The position numbers and the translations under genes were made by a program. A stretch of 64,000 nt of DNA from Mucor racemosus (Eukaryota > Mucoromycota > Mucoromycetes > Mucorales > Mucoraceae), in the NCBI GenBank assembly GCA_027405735.1, contig JAPEHQ010000028.1:30604-94603 (forward strand), written 5' to 3'. The notes below the pieces were generated by a model, which saw nothing but the letters and a program-made list of their open reading frames with translations, searched no databases and had not been told where the DNA came from. Below, piece by piece: positions 47,511 through 59,865 of the stretch; position 1 is the stretch's first letter; each line of letters opens with the position of its first letter.

Positions 47511-49080
47511 ATGAGAGGAATATACTCATTGACAGCACTTGTTTTTTCTGCTTTGACTTTATTATCATCGGCCGTCGTTGATGCTAAATCGGCTACAGGT
47601 GGTCGTGTTTTAGTTGTGTTGGATTCTTTGGCCGAAAAAGATTTATATTCACAATTTTGGCAGCAATTAGAAGGTAAGAAAATAAGTTTTACACAGCGTC
47701 GCGTTATAACCAACACAATAAAACCAGATCGTCAATTTCAACTCTTATTCAGAGAAGCAGAAGATCCTACCACTACTTTAAACTACTTTGGCGAATCTCT
47801 TTTCAATCATATCATTCATTTTGCACCTAAAAACTCAAGTAAATGTCTACAAAAACTAAAATAATACTATAAACTAATGATGATATAGAACTCGGACAGC
47901 ACGCTTCTTTAAACAATGTTCAACTTGTAGATTTTGTTAAAAAGGGTGGCAATATTCTTGCAGCATCTGGTGTTGAAGCTAGTGATAGTATGCGCGCCCT
48001 TGCAGCCGAATTTGACATTGAATTAGATACTGATTCTGTATTTGATCATACCAATTATGATGATAAACATGATAAAATTGCTACAAATGAATTTGTTGGA
48101 CCTTCTTCTATTATTGATTCAACTAAAATCAATGCACCTGTTCTTTATTCAGGTACTGGATTAACAGTCGGTCAACTTCCTCTTTCTACTGCTATTATGG
48201 CTGCTGAATCAGATGCATTCATTGCCGATAGTTACAATAAACGTACAAAGGCTTTAGATAGTGTTACTTTAGTAGGTGCTTTACAATCCCGTAATTCTGC
48301 CCGTGTTACTTTTGTTGGTTCTTTAAATGTATTTTCTGATGAATATTTAACTGCTTCCGTTAATATTGGATCTGATAAATCGTAAGTTTTATATTTACAA
48401 TGGAAAAACTGTTGCTATATTTACACAAAATCATTAGTTTCAAAAAATCCGGTAATGAAGAATTCGTAAAGCAATTAACTCAATGGACATTTCAAGAAAA
48501 GAGTGTTTTAAAGGTTGTTGGTCATTCTCATCATAAGCAAAATGATACTGAACAATTGGATTGGTATCGTGTCAAGGATGATATTGTAAGTTACATTTGA
48601 TTTCATTTACACTGACATTTAAAATTATTTGCTTGGCAACTTACACATAAATAGACTTATGATGTTGATATCTCTGAATACAAAAACGATCAATGGGTAC
48701 CTTATCATGCTAATGATATTCAATTGGAAATTATCATGTTGGATCCTTATATTCGTACAACCCTTCAAGAAATTCCTACAGAAACTAATTTTGGCAGATT
48801 TGAAGCTAATATTAAACTCCCAGATGTTTATGGTGTATTCACTCTTAAAGTCAATTATAAGCGTGCAGGTCTTAGTTATATTTTAGCTGAAGATCAAGTT
48901 TCAATTAGACCTTTTAGACACAATGAATATCCTCGTTTCTTGGCTGCCGCATACCCTTATTATGCATCTACAGGATCAATGATTATTGGATTCCTCGTAT
49001 TTAGTGCAGTTTGGTTATCCACCTGGGGTGGACGCAATAATGCTAATGTTGTTGCCGATCAAAAATTAAAGGCAAATTAA
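47511..49080 (+). CDS. WBP1: oligosaccharyltransferase subunit WBP1/OST48
   Basis: Essential non-catalytic subunit of the ER oligosaccharyltransferase, which transfers the glycan to Asn-X-Ser/Thr. Five exons (47511-47673, 47728-47838, 47889-48381, 48438-48585, 48655-49080) give 446 residues. A cleavable signal peptide is obvious (IYSLTALVFSALTLLSSAVVDA). GGRVLVVLDSLAEKDLYSQF and VDFVKKGGNILAASG are family blocks. A single C-terminal membrane span (SMIIGFLVFSAVWLS) is followed by a short tail with lysines near the end (DQKLKAN), consistent with ER retention. It functionally follows ALG6, which lies 12 kb away. Confidence 0.94.
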
Positions 49081-49488
49081 ATAAAGACTATATTTTAATA
49101 TTGTATTAAAACGGGCTTCTTTACGGATATTGAGAATGTAACCTTTATTGTATGTCAAAAAGTAGCCTTATATTATACCATCCTTTTCTACCCCCCAGTT
49201 TATTATGATATACATTTATAATTAACTGCATATATAATTATGATAATGATAGTTGCTTTCTAAACGCAATTCCATGTATAAAGCATGACTATTCTAGATC
49301 AAGATTTTCCTATTTGCAATCATAATCGTTTACTCCTATGTAGCCCGGGAATCTATCCGTTTTAAATAGTTATTATATATATATATATATATTATATAAA
49401 ATGTGGGGTAAATCAAACATGTATATATATATATATATATAAAATTGAAATTTTCCATTGTTTTTTCTTTCTGAATATACAATACAGT
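49081..49488. other. intergenic with TA microsatellites
   Basis: Between two genes on the same strand. Two TA dinucleotide arrays (about 49373-49391 and 49421-49442) lie within 120 bp of the next start codon and may act as an open AT-rich promoter. Confidence 0.45.
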
Positions 49489-51307
49489 ATGAAATTTATT
49501 AAAGATAGATTTCTCGGCAAAAAAGATATCGTTATAGATGATGATAGCTCATCAGAATCAGGACGCACAACAGTAGTAGATCCATTTGTGTTTCCATTAA
49601 AAACGTACCCTCAGGCTTGGATTGCTCTATTATTTCTCGTAATTTTAAGAACTGCCATTTCTGTATTTCAATTCACATTTAGTGTGGTACCAACACTCAC
49701 TGGTGAAATGTTTAATGTATCTCTCACAGCTGTCAATTGGTTAGCGAATGTACAAGGTGTCATGTATGTATTTATGAGTTTCTTTACTGGTTGGATATTT
49801 CAAAGATTAGGTGTGAAACGATCTGTAAGTACTCTATCTAATGTTCATTATACATTGTCTCACAATTCATATAATAAATAGCTCATTTTGGCTGCTGTAC
49901 TAAATGCAACTGGATCCGCTATCCGTTCTGTTGCAGTTAAGTTGAATCCGCCATCATTTATAATTACAATGATAGGTCAAATTGTTGGTTCATCTTCTGC
50001 GCCTTTAGCATTGAATATTATGACTACAGTAAGAATCTAGATTAAACATTTTGTCGTTAAATATTCATGCTAAAATAAATACGACAGTTTGCGGCTACAT
50101 GGTTTACCGATAATATGAGAGCAACAGCTGGCATGTTTGTCGGTAAGTGCATCTAAAAAATTAAGGTTATCATATATTCCATAGGCTAATTTTTTACTAT
50201 TATCAAATAATAGCTTCTAATTATGGTGCTATTCTAGGTATGTTCTTGATCCCAAACCTGGCCAGTGGACTCGATAAAATTCCAATGGTAGTTCATATTG
50301 TTTCTGGCATTGCAGTAGCTGCATTGATTCCAATTCTTGTTATGCCATCTAAACCTCCAACACCACCTTCAAGAGCAACATCTGAGGGTTCAACACCTTC
50401 ATTTTTTACTGGTATTCGTATGCTATCAAAGAATTATAATTTTTGGATTCTTTTCTTGGTGCATGGCTTTAATGTTGGTTTAAGTATTGCATTTGGTTCT
50501 ATTTTTACTCAAGTCATTTCTCCTTACGGATATACAGATGCTCAAGCTGGTCAAATGAATGCTGTAGCTTTTTTTGCTGGTACATTAGGATGCTGTAAGC
50601 TCTAAAATATTTGCTTAATTTATTGGTAGTAATTAACACTTTATAAAAAGCTATTTCTGGTCCTGTTCTTGATGCAACAAAGCAACACAAGTTATTCTTG
50701 AGATTGATTGCTCCCATGGTATTTGTAACAGACATTGGATTTATATTTATTAGTAAGTATATCTAGTTTATAGAATATATATACATATATATTGTATTAA
50801 CTCTATTCCTATAGTTCAAAGAGATTCTTATGCTGCCATCTTGTTTGTGCTATCAATGAATCAATTCTTTTTATCATTCCTGGTACCTGTAGTAATTGAA
50901 TTGAGTAGTGAGAGTACGTTTATATATATATATACCTCTGATACACATATAAACTAACAAAAAACATCTTCATAGCCTCTTATCCTGTAGCTGATGCTAC
51001 TACAAATTCAATCATATGGCAAGGTTGTCAAACATTTGGTTTCTTGATCGTATTAGTCATGGATCTATTAAGAGATTCAGAGGGAACACCAAAAGATAAC
51101 ATGTACCGAGCATTGATATTACAAGCCGCACTTGCCGGATTAATGATGTTACTATGTTTCGCATTTAGAGGACGCATGTTACGTACTGAAGCAATTGAGA
51201 AAATGCAGCAACTAGAAGCCGAGAATGAAAAAGGAACAGAATCACAACATCAAATAGATGATTTACAAGACGAAGAACATCATATAGATAATAATAGCAG
51301 AGCTTAA
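49489..51307 (+). CDS. major facilitator superfamily transporter, SLC49/FLVCR-like
   Basis: A plasma-membrane or organellar carrier of the MFS; SLC49 members move haem, choline or related solutes in animals, but the fungal substrate is unknown. Seven exons (49489-49824, 49882-50028, 50088-50142, 50214-50594, 50651-50752, 50815-50913, 50976-51307) give 483 residues with about 12 hydrophobic segments. Landmarks are SLTAVNWLANVQGVMYVFMS, a loop with GWIFQRLGVKRS (MFS signature between helices 2 and 3), TWFTDNMRATAGMFVASNYG, and FFAGTLGCSISGPVLD. The C-terminus is an acidic, Gln-rich coiled-coil-like tail. It is convergent with the TXNDC9-like gene, with about 33 bp between the stop codons. Confidence 0.85.
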
Positions 51308-51340
51308 TAGTTTTATTATATAAACAATATAACACCCATA

Positions 51341-52053
51341 TTAATCATCTTCTAATTCTGAATCAGTATCATTTGATTGGAAAATAGATCTCTTTTGCAG
51401 TTGTCTAGCTTCTTCCTTCTTCTTTACTACACCAGCATGAAGTAATTTCAATTCTAATTCGGCTGTTTGGAAACTATCGGTACTACCCAATTCATCAAAA
51501 CCGACAATTTTAGTTTGTGCATATCCATTAACCCATGCCATTACACATGGTAAAATTTTAATTTGTAATTTCTCAACCAAGAAAGGGGCATTTTGTACTT
51601 CAATCTTGATAAATCGGGTATCATAGTATTTTTGAGCAAGTTTCTCCAAATGTGTATCCATAATCTTACATCTTCTAAAATCCTTGTGATAAAAATGTCC
51701 AACAACATATTTATCTGAAGTTGTGATATCCATAAATTCCTTTTCTTTTGTGATATCGGTATATAGACCATGTTGATTTTCTGCTCTAGCATGGCGCCTT
51801 TCGAGTCTGTGAATTATAATTAGAAATATGCACTGAAAATAAAACATACAACAACTTTACTCGTCTTGAATTTCCTTGATTCTTCTTTCACGGATAGAAG
51901 AAGATACATCATTATCTTCTTCATTTTCAAGTTCTGCAAAAAGTGCTTCGTCGTCAGACAAACTTTCTAAATCACGTAATCTATCTTTTGAGATTAATAC
52001 AAGTAAAAGATTTTTTATTTATTTTAGAAATGGCATATTTACCCTGAAGACAT
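51341..52053 (-). CDS. thioredoxin-fold phosducin-like protein (TXNDC9/Plp1 family)
   Basis: A cytosolic co-factor of the CCT chaperonin in folding tubulin and actin, by family knowledge; it complements the CCT7 gene at the other end of the window only thematically. Three exons (52043-52053, 51861-51980, 51341-51806) give 198 residues. An acidic N-terminus leads into a charged helix (SIRERRIKEIQDELERRHA). The thioredoxin fold follows with VVGHFYHKDFRRCKIMDTHL, where the usual CxxC is reduced to a single Cys, and FIKIEVQNAPFLVEKLQIKI followed by LPCVMAW. The first exon is only 11 nt. The second exon's acceptor must be GATAG, because the alternative puts a stop in frame. Confidence 0.88.
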
Positions 52054-53023
52054 TTATTCTTTCTATATGATACAAACGCAAAAAAGGTTGTTTAATATAA
52101 AACGATTTGGAACAAGCTTATTAAGGCTGGGTATTAAAAATGTCAGAAATCAATAAACGACATCCAAGGTTGATTCAAACTTGTAAAGTCTTTTTTTTTA
52201 TTTTTTTTTTTTTTTTTTTTTCATGTGTGTTGACATGATATATTGCTAAACATTGTTTTATGGATTTATCTCGTAGAGTATGATTGTTGGTTTTTCAATG
52301 AAATATTTTAAAAAAGACTTTTGGATAACAATTATATCAGGTATTATTGATCTTGTGGCTTGCTCTACAGTTTAATTTAATGTTGCACATGACACAAATA
52401 TGTGTAATCTTCATATATACAGTAGTACTTTAAATGCCTTTTTCATAGCAATATATAACTCTAGTACTGTGAATAAATATATCGTGAAAAATGTAAACTG
52501 CGTCGTGCATCTACTATACCAAAACCAATGTCAAGTCCATTGGATATTCTAAAATGACACATATGTCTATACATGCTGTAAAATTCATTTTTGGATTTAT
52601 TTTTATAAAATTAAAAATAAGATCCTACATTTAGCATGTTAAATTGCAATTATAAGCAAACATTATAATAAAAATACCTTTTGAACCTCTGAAAGAATCC
52701 TTTGAAATATAAAAAAATCGAAATTTTGACGGGATTCCAACGTACCTGACCTAAATAGTAATCCCGGTGTGTACAGTTACCATGACAACGACAGATTCGG
52801 AATTATGGCAAAAAGGAAAGGTACCGCTTGCTAAATTTAAAACTAAAAATCTCGCAGTAAGCATGGTAGTAATCGTGGCTGACTGCATTAGTATGCCAAC
52901 AAAGAGCTAAATATATACTACTGCGCCGTTTTCCCCTATTTCATATAAAAGAAGGTCGAATTTTTGGTTGATATTTTCTCTTTACTCTTTTCTCATCAAG
53001 TTAGAACGCGCAATTTTATAAAT
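52054..53023. other. intergenic between divergent genes, with a possible tiny open frame
   Basis: Contains a long T run (about 52191-52221) and a TATA-like CATATAAAAG shortly before the BCS1-like start. A 42-codon frame begins at 52782 (MTTTDSELWQKGKVPLAKF) and has normal-looking codons, but its status is uncertain. Confidence 0.4.
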
Positions 53024-54943
53024 ATGCCTTCTACCCATCTTACTAGAGGAATATCAACAGCAGCCACTTCACCATTAGTAGGAACTGGTCGTTTAAATAC
53101 ATTGATGGATCGACTTTTATGCTTGTTGGAAAAAGTCTCTGATGAAGCATTTTGGAATGGTTTGTTTGGTGATCGAGTCTTGAATCTATTGAAGCGTTAC
53201 TTTGGTAGTGATGTTGTCTTCTTGGGTTTCATTGTATATCTTGCACGTAAGTTTATATTATGTATACTGCATTTGTAGAGTTATTAACGAGATATACTTA
53301 GCAATTGTTGGCTATCAGTTACATAGTTTATTCTATTATCTTGTCAATTATGTCAAAGAAAGAATGTATGTTTCGATTCAAATTGGTAAAGACGAATCTG
53401 GATATGACGCTATTCAACAATTTGTCTCTACCAAAACTGCGCATATTCGTGATCTGCGTGATGTTGAGGGCCGATGTATTCATGAAGATTTGGACGAAAA
53501 TGACATGCAAGGACCTAGTCCTCCACCTAAACTTCATCTCTACCCTTGTAAGTTAAGAAAGATGTAGTGTTGGAATTCAACTAATATTGGCATTTAATAG
53601 TGGATGAAATTGAGCATAAAATCATATACAAAAACCATACTCTTTGGGTAACCAAGAAAAAGAATGGTAGTGTGGGCAGTAACAAGGATAATTATTACAG
53701 CAACAATATCAAAGATTTGCTTGGTATGATGAACACCAATCCTTGCATTCAAATCACAATGAGAGGTCAAGACATGAAATTATTGAAATCATTTATTCAA
53801 GAATGGATTGACACCCACTTTGAAAAGGAAAATGGAAAATTGACAATTTACAAATGTGTTCCTACTCGTTATGAAGGTTTCGATTGGAAAACAGTTGGAT
53901 CCAAGGAACTTCGATCATTCGAATCTGTTATTTTAAAGGATGGCCAAAAAGAACACATCCTCAAGGATATTCAAACATTCCGTCGTCGTGAACATTGGTA
54001 TTCTATTCGTGGTATTCCTTATCGTAGAGGTTATTTACTTTATGGTCCTCCTGGTACTGGTAAAACATCCCTTGTTCAATCTGTCGCTAGTAAAGTCAAT
54101 ATGAATGTCGCCATTATCAGTCTTTCAGGTAGCATGGATGATGAACACTTTAATGTCCTTTTACAAGAAGTACCTCGTAATAGTATTTTGGTCATGGAAG
54201 ATATCGATCATTGTGTAATTAAGGATCCCAGTTCAGAGAATGATACAAGCAATGCAAAGATTTCAATGAGTGGATTGTTAAATGCTTTAGATGGCGTAGT
54301 AGCACAAGAAGGTTCTATGGTGTTTATGACATGTAATGATGTAAATCGTATTCAACCTGCTTTATTGAGACCTGGTCGTATTGATATGAAGATGGAATTG
54401 GGCTATGCTGATAAAACTCAAATCAACAAAATGTTTTGGCGTTTTATGGGTGAGGATGATATTGAAACTTCCAATCAAGATGATACAGATATTGATGATG
54501 AAAATGAAAAGAAGAAGCCAAAGATGATTTACTCTGAAGAACTCAAAGATCTTGCTCAGAAGTTTACTGAAATGATTCCTAATTTACAAGTAACTCCTGC
54601 AGAACTTCAAAATTTCTTTATCATGAACATGATGGATCATGAGGATTTCGATGTAGATGAAGCTGATAAAACTCCCGCTGATTATGCTTACTTGTTGGAT
54701 GCTGTGCCTGCATTTTTAGAAACTGTTGCAAAGGATCGTAAGCAAGCTATTGAGCACAATGCCGCTAAAAATCAAAAAGAGACTACCACTTCCACTGATC
54801 CCGCTACTACTATTACCACTGTCGATGATACCGAAACTATAAATAATAATGAAGCCAATACCACAGACGAAGAAGATACCAAAACCGTTGTTGAACAAGC
54901 AGCGCTTCCCAAGTCTGATATAATCAAAAAACTTGAAAATTAG
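53024..54943 (+). CDS. BCS1-family AAA ATPase
   Basis: BCS1 proteins are AAA ATPases of the mitochondrial inner membrane; true Bcs1 inserts the Rieske protein into complex III. Three exons (53024-53246, 53302-53547, 53601-54943) give 603 residues. An N-terminal hydrophobic segment (DVVFLGFIVYLA) gives the membrane anchor, and the BCS1-specific domain follows. IRGIPYRRGYLLYGPPGTGK is the family-typical Walker A. ILVMEDIDHC is Walker B, and LLRPGRIDMKMELGYAD is the box VII region. The C-terminus is an extra Thr/Asp/Glu-rich tail of about 80 residues. The acidic insert after the lid and the length exceed canonical Bcs1, so it may be a paralogue rather than the Rieske translocase. The acceptor of exon 2 was fixed by frame. 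Confidence 0.87.
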
Positions 54944-55453
54944 AAAATATCCTCTCTTCCTGCTCTCCCTTCTTCCTAATTGTACATACTTGGTCAAGTT
55001 TCGTGATAAATTAATTGCTAAACGAAAGGCCGTACATCGTTGTATCTAGCGTCGCAAGATACGAGAAACAATAAGACATACAACTTTTATATATTATAAA
55101 TAAATTAGAACATTAAACAACCTAAATGCTTTACTAAGAATGCAAATTTCGCTCTTCCGTCTTATGCAATTTTTTAAGCTTGCATTTTAGTTTAAACCTT
55201 TCCCTCAATCTGTCATTATCCCACTAACAGAAAGATATCGTTTTTTCCAGCCAGATGCCATTAATAAACACCTTAGTAAAAAGTCGCACTTTCGTGGCAA
55301 AAATTAGGTTAAAATCAAAAACGAGAGTATTGGTTTGGTACACGTTTGAAAACTTGGCATGGCCTCAAACACCCAAAATATCACATATAAAGTGCTGAAA
55401 TGGTTTATTATTGAGATTTGCCGCGATATTTATAGATGATCATGCTATTTGAA
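54944..55453. other. intergenic between convergent genes
   Basis: 3' flanks of the BCS1-like gene and the cytochrome P450. No gene or repeat recognised. Confidence 0.5.
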
Positions 55454-57405
55454 TTATATATTTACAAGAGTGTCTTCTCGTTTTATAAACTTTACTTTAT
55501 AAGGGGGTGGTAAAATGTTCAAACCAGCATTTTCTCTTGCACTTTCAATGTTGGGATATTCATGTTCAGAAACAGGTTCAATTTTACACCTAGCAAATAC
55601 TTGAATAAACGCACTGAATAATTCTACTTCAGCCTAAATGAAGCGTTAGTTTTTATTTAAATCATGTATGAATCATACAACATACCAAGTAACTCCCTGG
55701 ACAAAGACGTCTACGTATATACATTGCATTAATTCAAAAAAGTTATTTTTATTCATCATGCATACATTACCTTCCCCAACCAAAATTAAAATGATCTCTC
55801 TCTTCAATTTTACCATTAGCTGCAGATTGCATAGTTTTGAGGTTATTCATAAATCTCTCGGGCAGAAATGAGTCAGGATGTATAGGATATTGTTTGGGGT
55901 TCTTGTGCATACTGTCCATATTGGTAATAATAGTACAACCTTTAGGAAGTATGTAACCATCTACTTCGACTATACGAGGTCGATCCAGTTTAATACAAAA
56001 GTGGATATACTACTATTTTACAGACTTACTATCTCTATCAGCAGTATGAGGAAGGCCAAAATAGGTTGTAGGTCTGTATCTCATGCATTCTTTCATTACA
56101 GAAAGACACAAAGGTACTTCTGTGCGATCATTAAAAGTGGGAATGTTGCCGTTGGTTTGAATGAACTTGTCAATTTCACTAGATACTCTCTTTTGCAATT
56201 CGGGATGGTGACACATGATGGCTAAATTCCAACTAAACGTAACTGATAATGTATCTGTGCCACCAGTGATAAAATCAGCTATATATAAAAAAGTGAAGAG
56301 CTTAGATTATAACCAAATTTTAGGATAAACCATGTACGTACATAACAAAACATGTCTATCTTTGTCAGGTAAATCAAACCCATCTTTTTGTAAAGATTTG
56401 ACAACGTTTGGACCCTCTTTCATCAAAGCTTCTTCAATCAGCTTTTTAAACGTAGGATTTCGAACAGTATCAGTAAAATGTTTCATTTCGGCTTGTGTAC
56501 CGGCAAAATAATCAATGATGGAAATAATTGGCAAGAAATTTGGTTTATCTTTTTCCAAAGCCAAGAACTTCATACTTTTTTCAATTATGTGAATTATTTT
56601 CAAAAATTCAGGGCTATCAGTCGATTCGAAACGCCTTCCAAATGCAATTGTAAAAACTACATTAAGAAAGCATAATTCATTGGATTTGTAAGGATCTGTA
56701 AATCCATTCTTTTCGGTGGATTCCAGTAACCGGTTGACCAATCCAGAGGTTTCTTTGTGGATAGATTCCATATAGTTTTTTATTTGCTTTGGAGCAAGAA
56801 CAGATAAAGCTATAATATATACATTTTCGTTCATTGCTAAGATCAAACCAATTGGATACAATCATGCATATGTTATATTGTACATACCTGCAGATCGATT
56901 CTTATTCCAGTGAACACCAGGCTGAGAAAATGCAAGTCCTCTGTATGAACGATACATCAGTTTTTGGAAAAGATGCTCTATATATCATATTATTTTAGTC
57001 TTACCTTCCGCCATTACTAAAGTACTTGTTTGAATATGTGGAATAAGGTCTATAGGATGTATCAACACCATGCGTTAAGAAAATCTTGTGTGCCAGTATA
57101 GGATCATCCAATACAATCCAAATTCGACAACCCATTTTCAATTTGATGATAGGACCTAGTTCTTGATGCCATTTTCTTACTGTTCTTCCAGGTAATGGCC
57201 CAAAAGACCACATGTGCCCAATATAAGGATATCCACAGCTTGGCGAAGGGATTTCTTTACCATTTTTGCTTTGCTTATATGAAATAAATTTATATGTTGA
57301 GAATACTAATGTAGCAGCTGCAGCTATAGTAACAATAGGTAATATATGATCTTTGTCAAAACGAGCTGATTTAATATTTTCCAGATAATTAGTGGCTGTG
57401 TACAT
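55454..57405 (-). CDS. cytochrome P450 monooxygenase
   Basis: Haem-thiolate monooxygenase anchored in the ER; the CYP family is not assigned and the substrate is unknown. Seven exons (57005-57405, 56888-56940, 56342-56809, 56030-56278, 55771-55969, 55686-55710, 55454-55633) give 524 residues. An N-terminal anchor (ILPIVTIAAAATLVFSTYKF) precedes the proline-rich hinge PSPSCGYPYIG. The I-helix has DFITGGTDTLS. ExxR is in MKECMRYRP. The PERF-like motif is FLPERF, and the haem loop FNFGWGRRLCPG carries the axial Cys. The haem loop is split by introns: its second half is a 25-nt exon. Electron supply would come from a P450 reductase, which was not found here. Confidence 0.94.
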
Positions 57406-58087
57406 GATGCTTTAAAAAAAACAAAATAAAGAAAAGTAAAAAGGAAAAAGAAGATGTTTTTTAAATATTTATCATAAGGCTGTACATGTATACAATGCAA
57501 GGTTAGCATAAATGTAAGGTGTTGTAATACAAATTTATTGGCAAGCATATTTCCCATGATGGGTATGGCATAATGAAAAGATTAAATATTGTGTTACTCA
57601 CCTCTGATATTAAGTTTTTCAGAGCTTATGAGAAATTTTGCTCAACCAGCACATGTAGCTTGTAACTATCACATCCTTAAACAGTATCCAGCTTTTGAAA
57701 ATCATTTGGAAATTGTTCAAAAAGTTCTTTTATATTAGATTATCTAAGGAAAATACGTCTCTAATCTATTTCAAAAAGTGAGCAGATAATTTTTCTTCTT
57801 GGATCGAAGTGTATAAAAAAGCGATTTAATATCCCTAAATCATTGTCCTTTTATCATGTTCTCGGTATTACATGTATATATGTTAATGTTTGAGCCATGT
57901 AATATGATATTTATTGCTTATATATACATGATGTACATATTCAGTTGTTAAAAAAAGTTGTCGCAATCGTAGCGTTTGATAAGCTTAAAAATAACTAGTC
58001 TTCAAAATTGGAGTGTTCTACTTTTTTAAGTAACTACTTTCATATATTAAGCACTTTTTTGGGACATATCTGACGCACTATAAAATA
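57406..58087. other. intergenic upstream of the P450
   Basis: AT-rich. A segment near 57955-57990 (GTTGTCGCAATCGTAGCG) resembles 22846-22880, a possible fragment of the R1 extension. No gene. Confidence 0.45.
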
Positions 58088-58350
58088 GGATTGGCAACGA
58101 GTCGAGCTGGCTCGATAAAACTTGATCGAGTTTTTCAGTCTCCTGAAACTCGAGAGCTCGAGGAAGGCTCGAACAAAACTCGGCAACTCGAGAAAAACTC
58201 GACAACTCGAGGAAAACTCGACAGCTCGAACAGCTCGATTAGTAGCTCGACTCGACTCGAGGCTCGCGAGCTTTGTTTATGCAATCTCGAGTTGGCTCGT
58301 AGGCTCGAGTAAAACTCGACTCGACTCGACTCGAAAGGCTCGACTCCAAT
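58088..58350. repeat. CTCGA-rich degenerate satellite-like island
   Basis: About 260 bp built almost wholly from CTCGA/ACTCGA/GCTCGA words in irregular spacing, giving a sharp local rise in G+C against the AT-rich flanks. Because TCGA is self-complementary it has strong potential for local foldback. The open frames across it are by-products of the repeat. Confidence 0.85.
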
Positions 58351-58839
58351 ACTACATACAACATAGTATATGATTCATATTTTTGCCAATGGTCACTCTT
58401 CCAATAAAAGCCGAACAATCTCCGGAAGCGGCCATCTAATCATATTTCCAAGCTTTAAATTTCCAGAAAAAATCACCGGACAGCCCGGACGTGGTTGTTT
58501 AAATATTTCAAGCAGCTATAAGATGCAGGTATCGAAATTTTATACAAAAATTAAGGTTCGACTGTATTGCTATTAAATATTCAAAGGCTTATTTTAAGTA
58601 AAGCATAAATACAACCTACAACATTATTTATTAGCTTAATAGCGGGTTTAATTTGAAAAGTATAAGATGATACAACCGGATTAAAAAAAAGTCCATAAAA
58701 TCACAAATTTAAAGGATTATATATAAAAGCACTACGGCCGACCTGTGCTGCACAAGATAATTTTGTTGTGCCCAGATAAGCTGCACACTATATCCTAATT
58801 AGTTGTTGCGCACACTGAATAATGGCTATAAAGATAACA

Positions 58840-59070
58840 AGATGCACATGGGCACAACAAAAGAAACTGCACATGAGCATAACGAAAAGCCCGTATGTGC
58901 AGAATTATAAATTCTATCCGTGTGCATAACATTAATATCATGTGTGCATAATAGTAGAATTGCCCATAAGCATATCATTATTCCTATTTGTGCATAATAA
59001 TAAAATATGGCCATGAGCATAATGAGCTGATCGTATGGGCACAGATTGGTTTGTACATGGGCACCGTGCC
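58840..59070. repeat. degenerate tandem repeat of GCACATGGGCATAA-like words
   Basis: Many diverged copies of short words such as CATGGGCACA, CATGAGCATAA and GTGTGCATAAT recur at roughly 25-40 bp spacing. The unit is too worn to define exactly. The words also occur at about 4905-4940, next to the same CACTACGGCCGA string. Confidence 0.6.
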
Positions 59071-59115
59071 GTTCTCAAAATTCCATTGCATTTTTTTACT
59101 CGAATAATGGGTTTT

Positions 59116-59277
59116 TAAATTACATTTGCTTTTATTAATATAGATTATAGACAATACAATTCAATACGTTATTGATGTAGAGCAATACATGCAAGAGCCA
59201 ATATATTTACGATTATCATCATCTGTAAATATGTTTATAGCTATAATGTATACAGCAAGAATCGTTTTTGCTTGAGC
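59116..59277 (-). repeat. dispersed repeat R7, copy 2 (inverted)
   Basis: Reverse complement of 7541-7700, with only a few scattered differences by eye. It abuts an R6 copy directly. Confidence 0.72.
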
Positions 59278-59670
59278 TAACAGTTGTTTTTGAAGAAATA
59301 TTGCACAGCTTTAAACAAAAAATTTCTCCTCTGCTTAAAAAAATAAAGCAATTGGAAAAATGCTCGGAATCAATGAATATTGATCCAAATGGGCTAGAAG
59401 TTTCAAAATATATGCTACAGCTGTAACAGTCGTATCAAAATTTTATCGTCCTATTGATTTTCTGACTAAATTGTAGGAAAAAGAGCGCATTTGTTTTATA
59501 GAGGCGGCCTATGGCTTGGGAGACCATTTCAAATTAGAAATAGCGCTAAATCTGCCAAAGCCATTAAAACTAATAAGTAAACATCTTTTTCATGCATAAT
59601 CAAAGTTTTAGTGTAATGTGTTTTACATTTATTTTTTAAAAGAGCTAAGGTCTTGAATACTAATTTCAGC
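59278..59670 (+). repeat. dispersed repeat R6, copy 3
   Basis: The best-preserved R6: an open frame runs from about 59273 through VVFEEILHSFKQKISPLLKK and ends DPNGLEVSKYMLQL. An intron-like GTAACA...TTGTAG follows. A distal tail is shared with the 24.5-kb copy. Confidence 0.65.
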
Positions 59671-59865
59671 AACTGGATGTAGAAAATACCAAGAAATGTG
59701 TTATCATCAAAACGATATATACGATAGCAATTATTATAAATATACAATTATGATGTAATCTCAGTCGAGGAGGATGGATGTTGCTCAAAGTCAGGAGACG
59801 AAGAACTACAGCTTTTAGTCAAAAAGAAGGTAGGAATATAATCTTCATGACAGGTTTCTTTTTCA

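Noticed and set aside
58545..58575. GGTTCGACTGTA string resembling the terminal repeat of pogo/Tc1-type transposons
   Set aside because: No matching inverted end, no TA duplication and no transposase nearby; a 12-bp resemblance is too weak.
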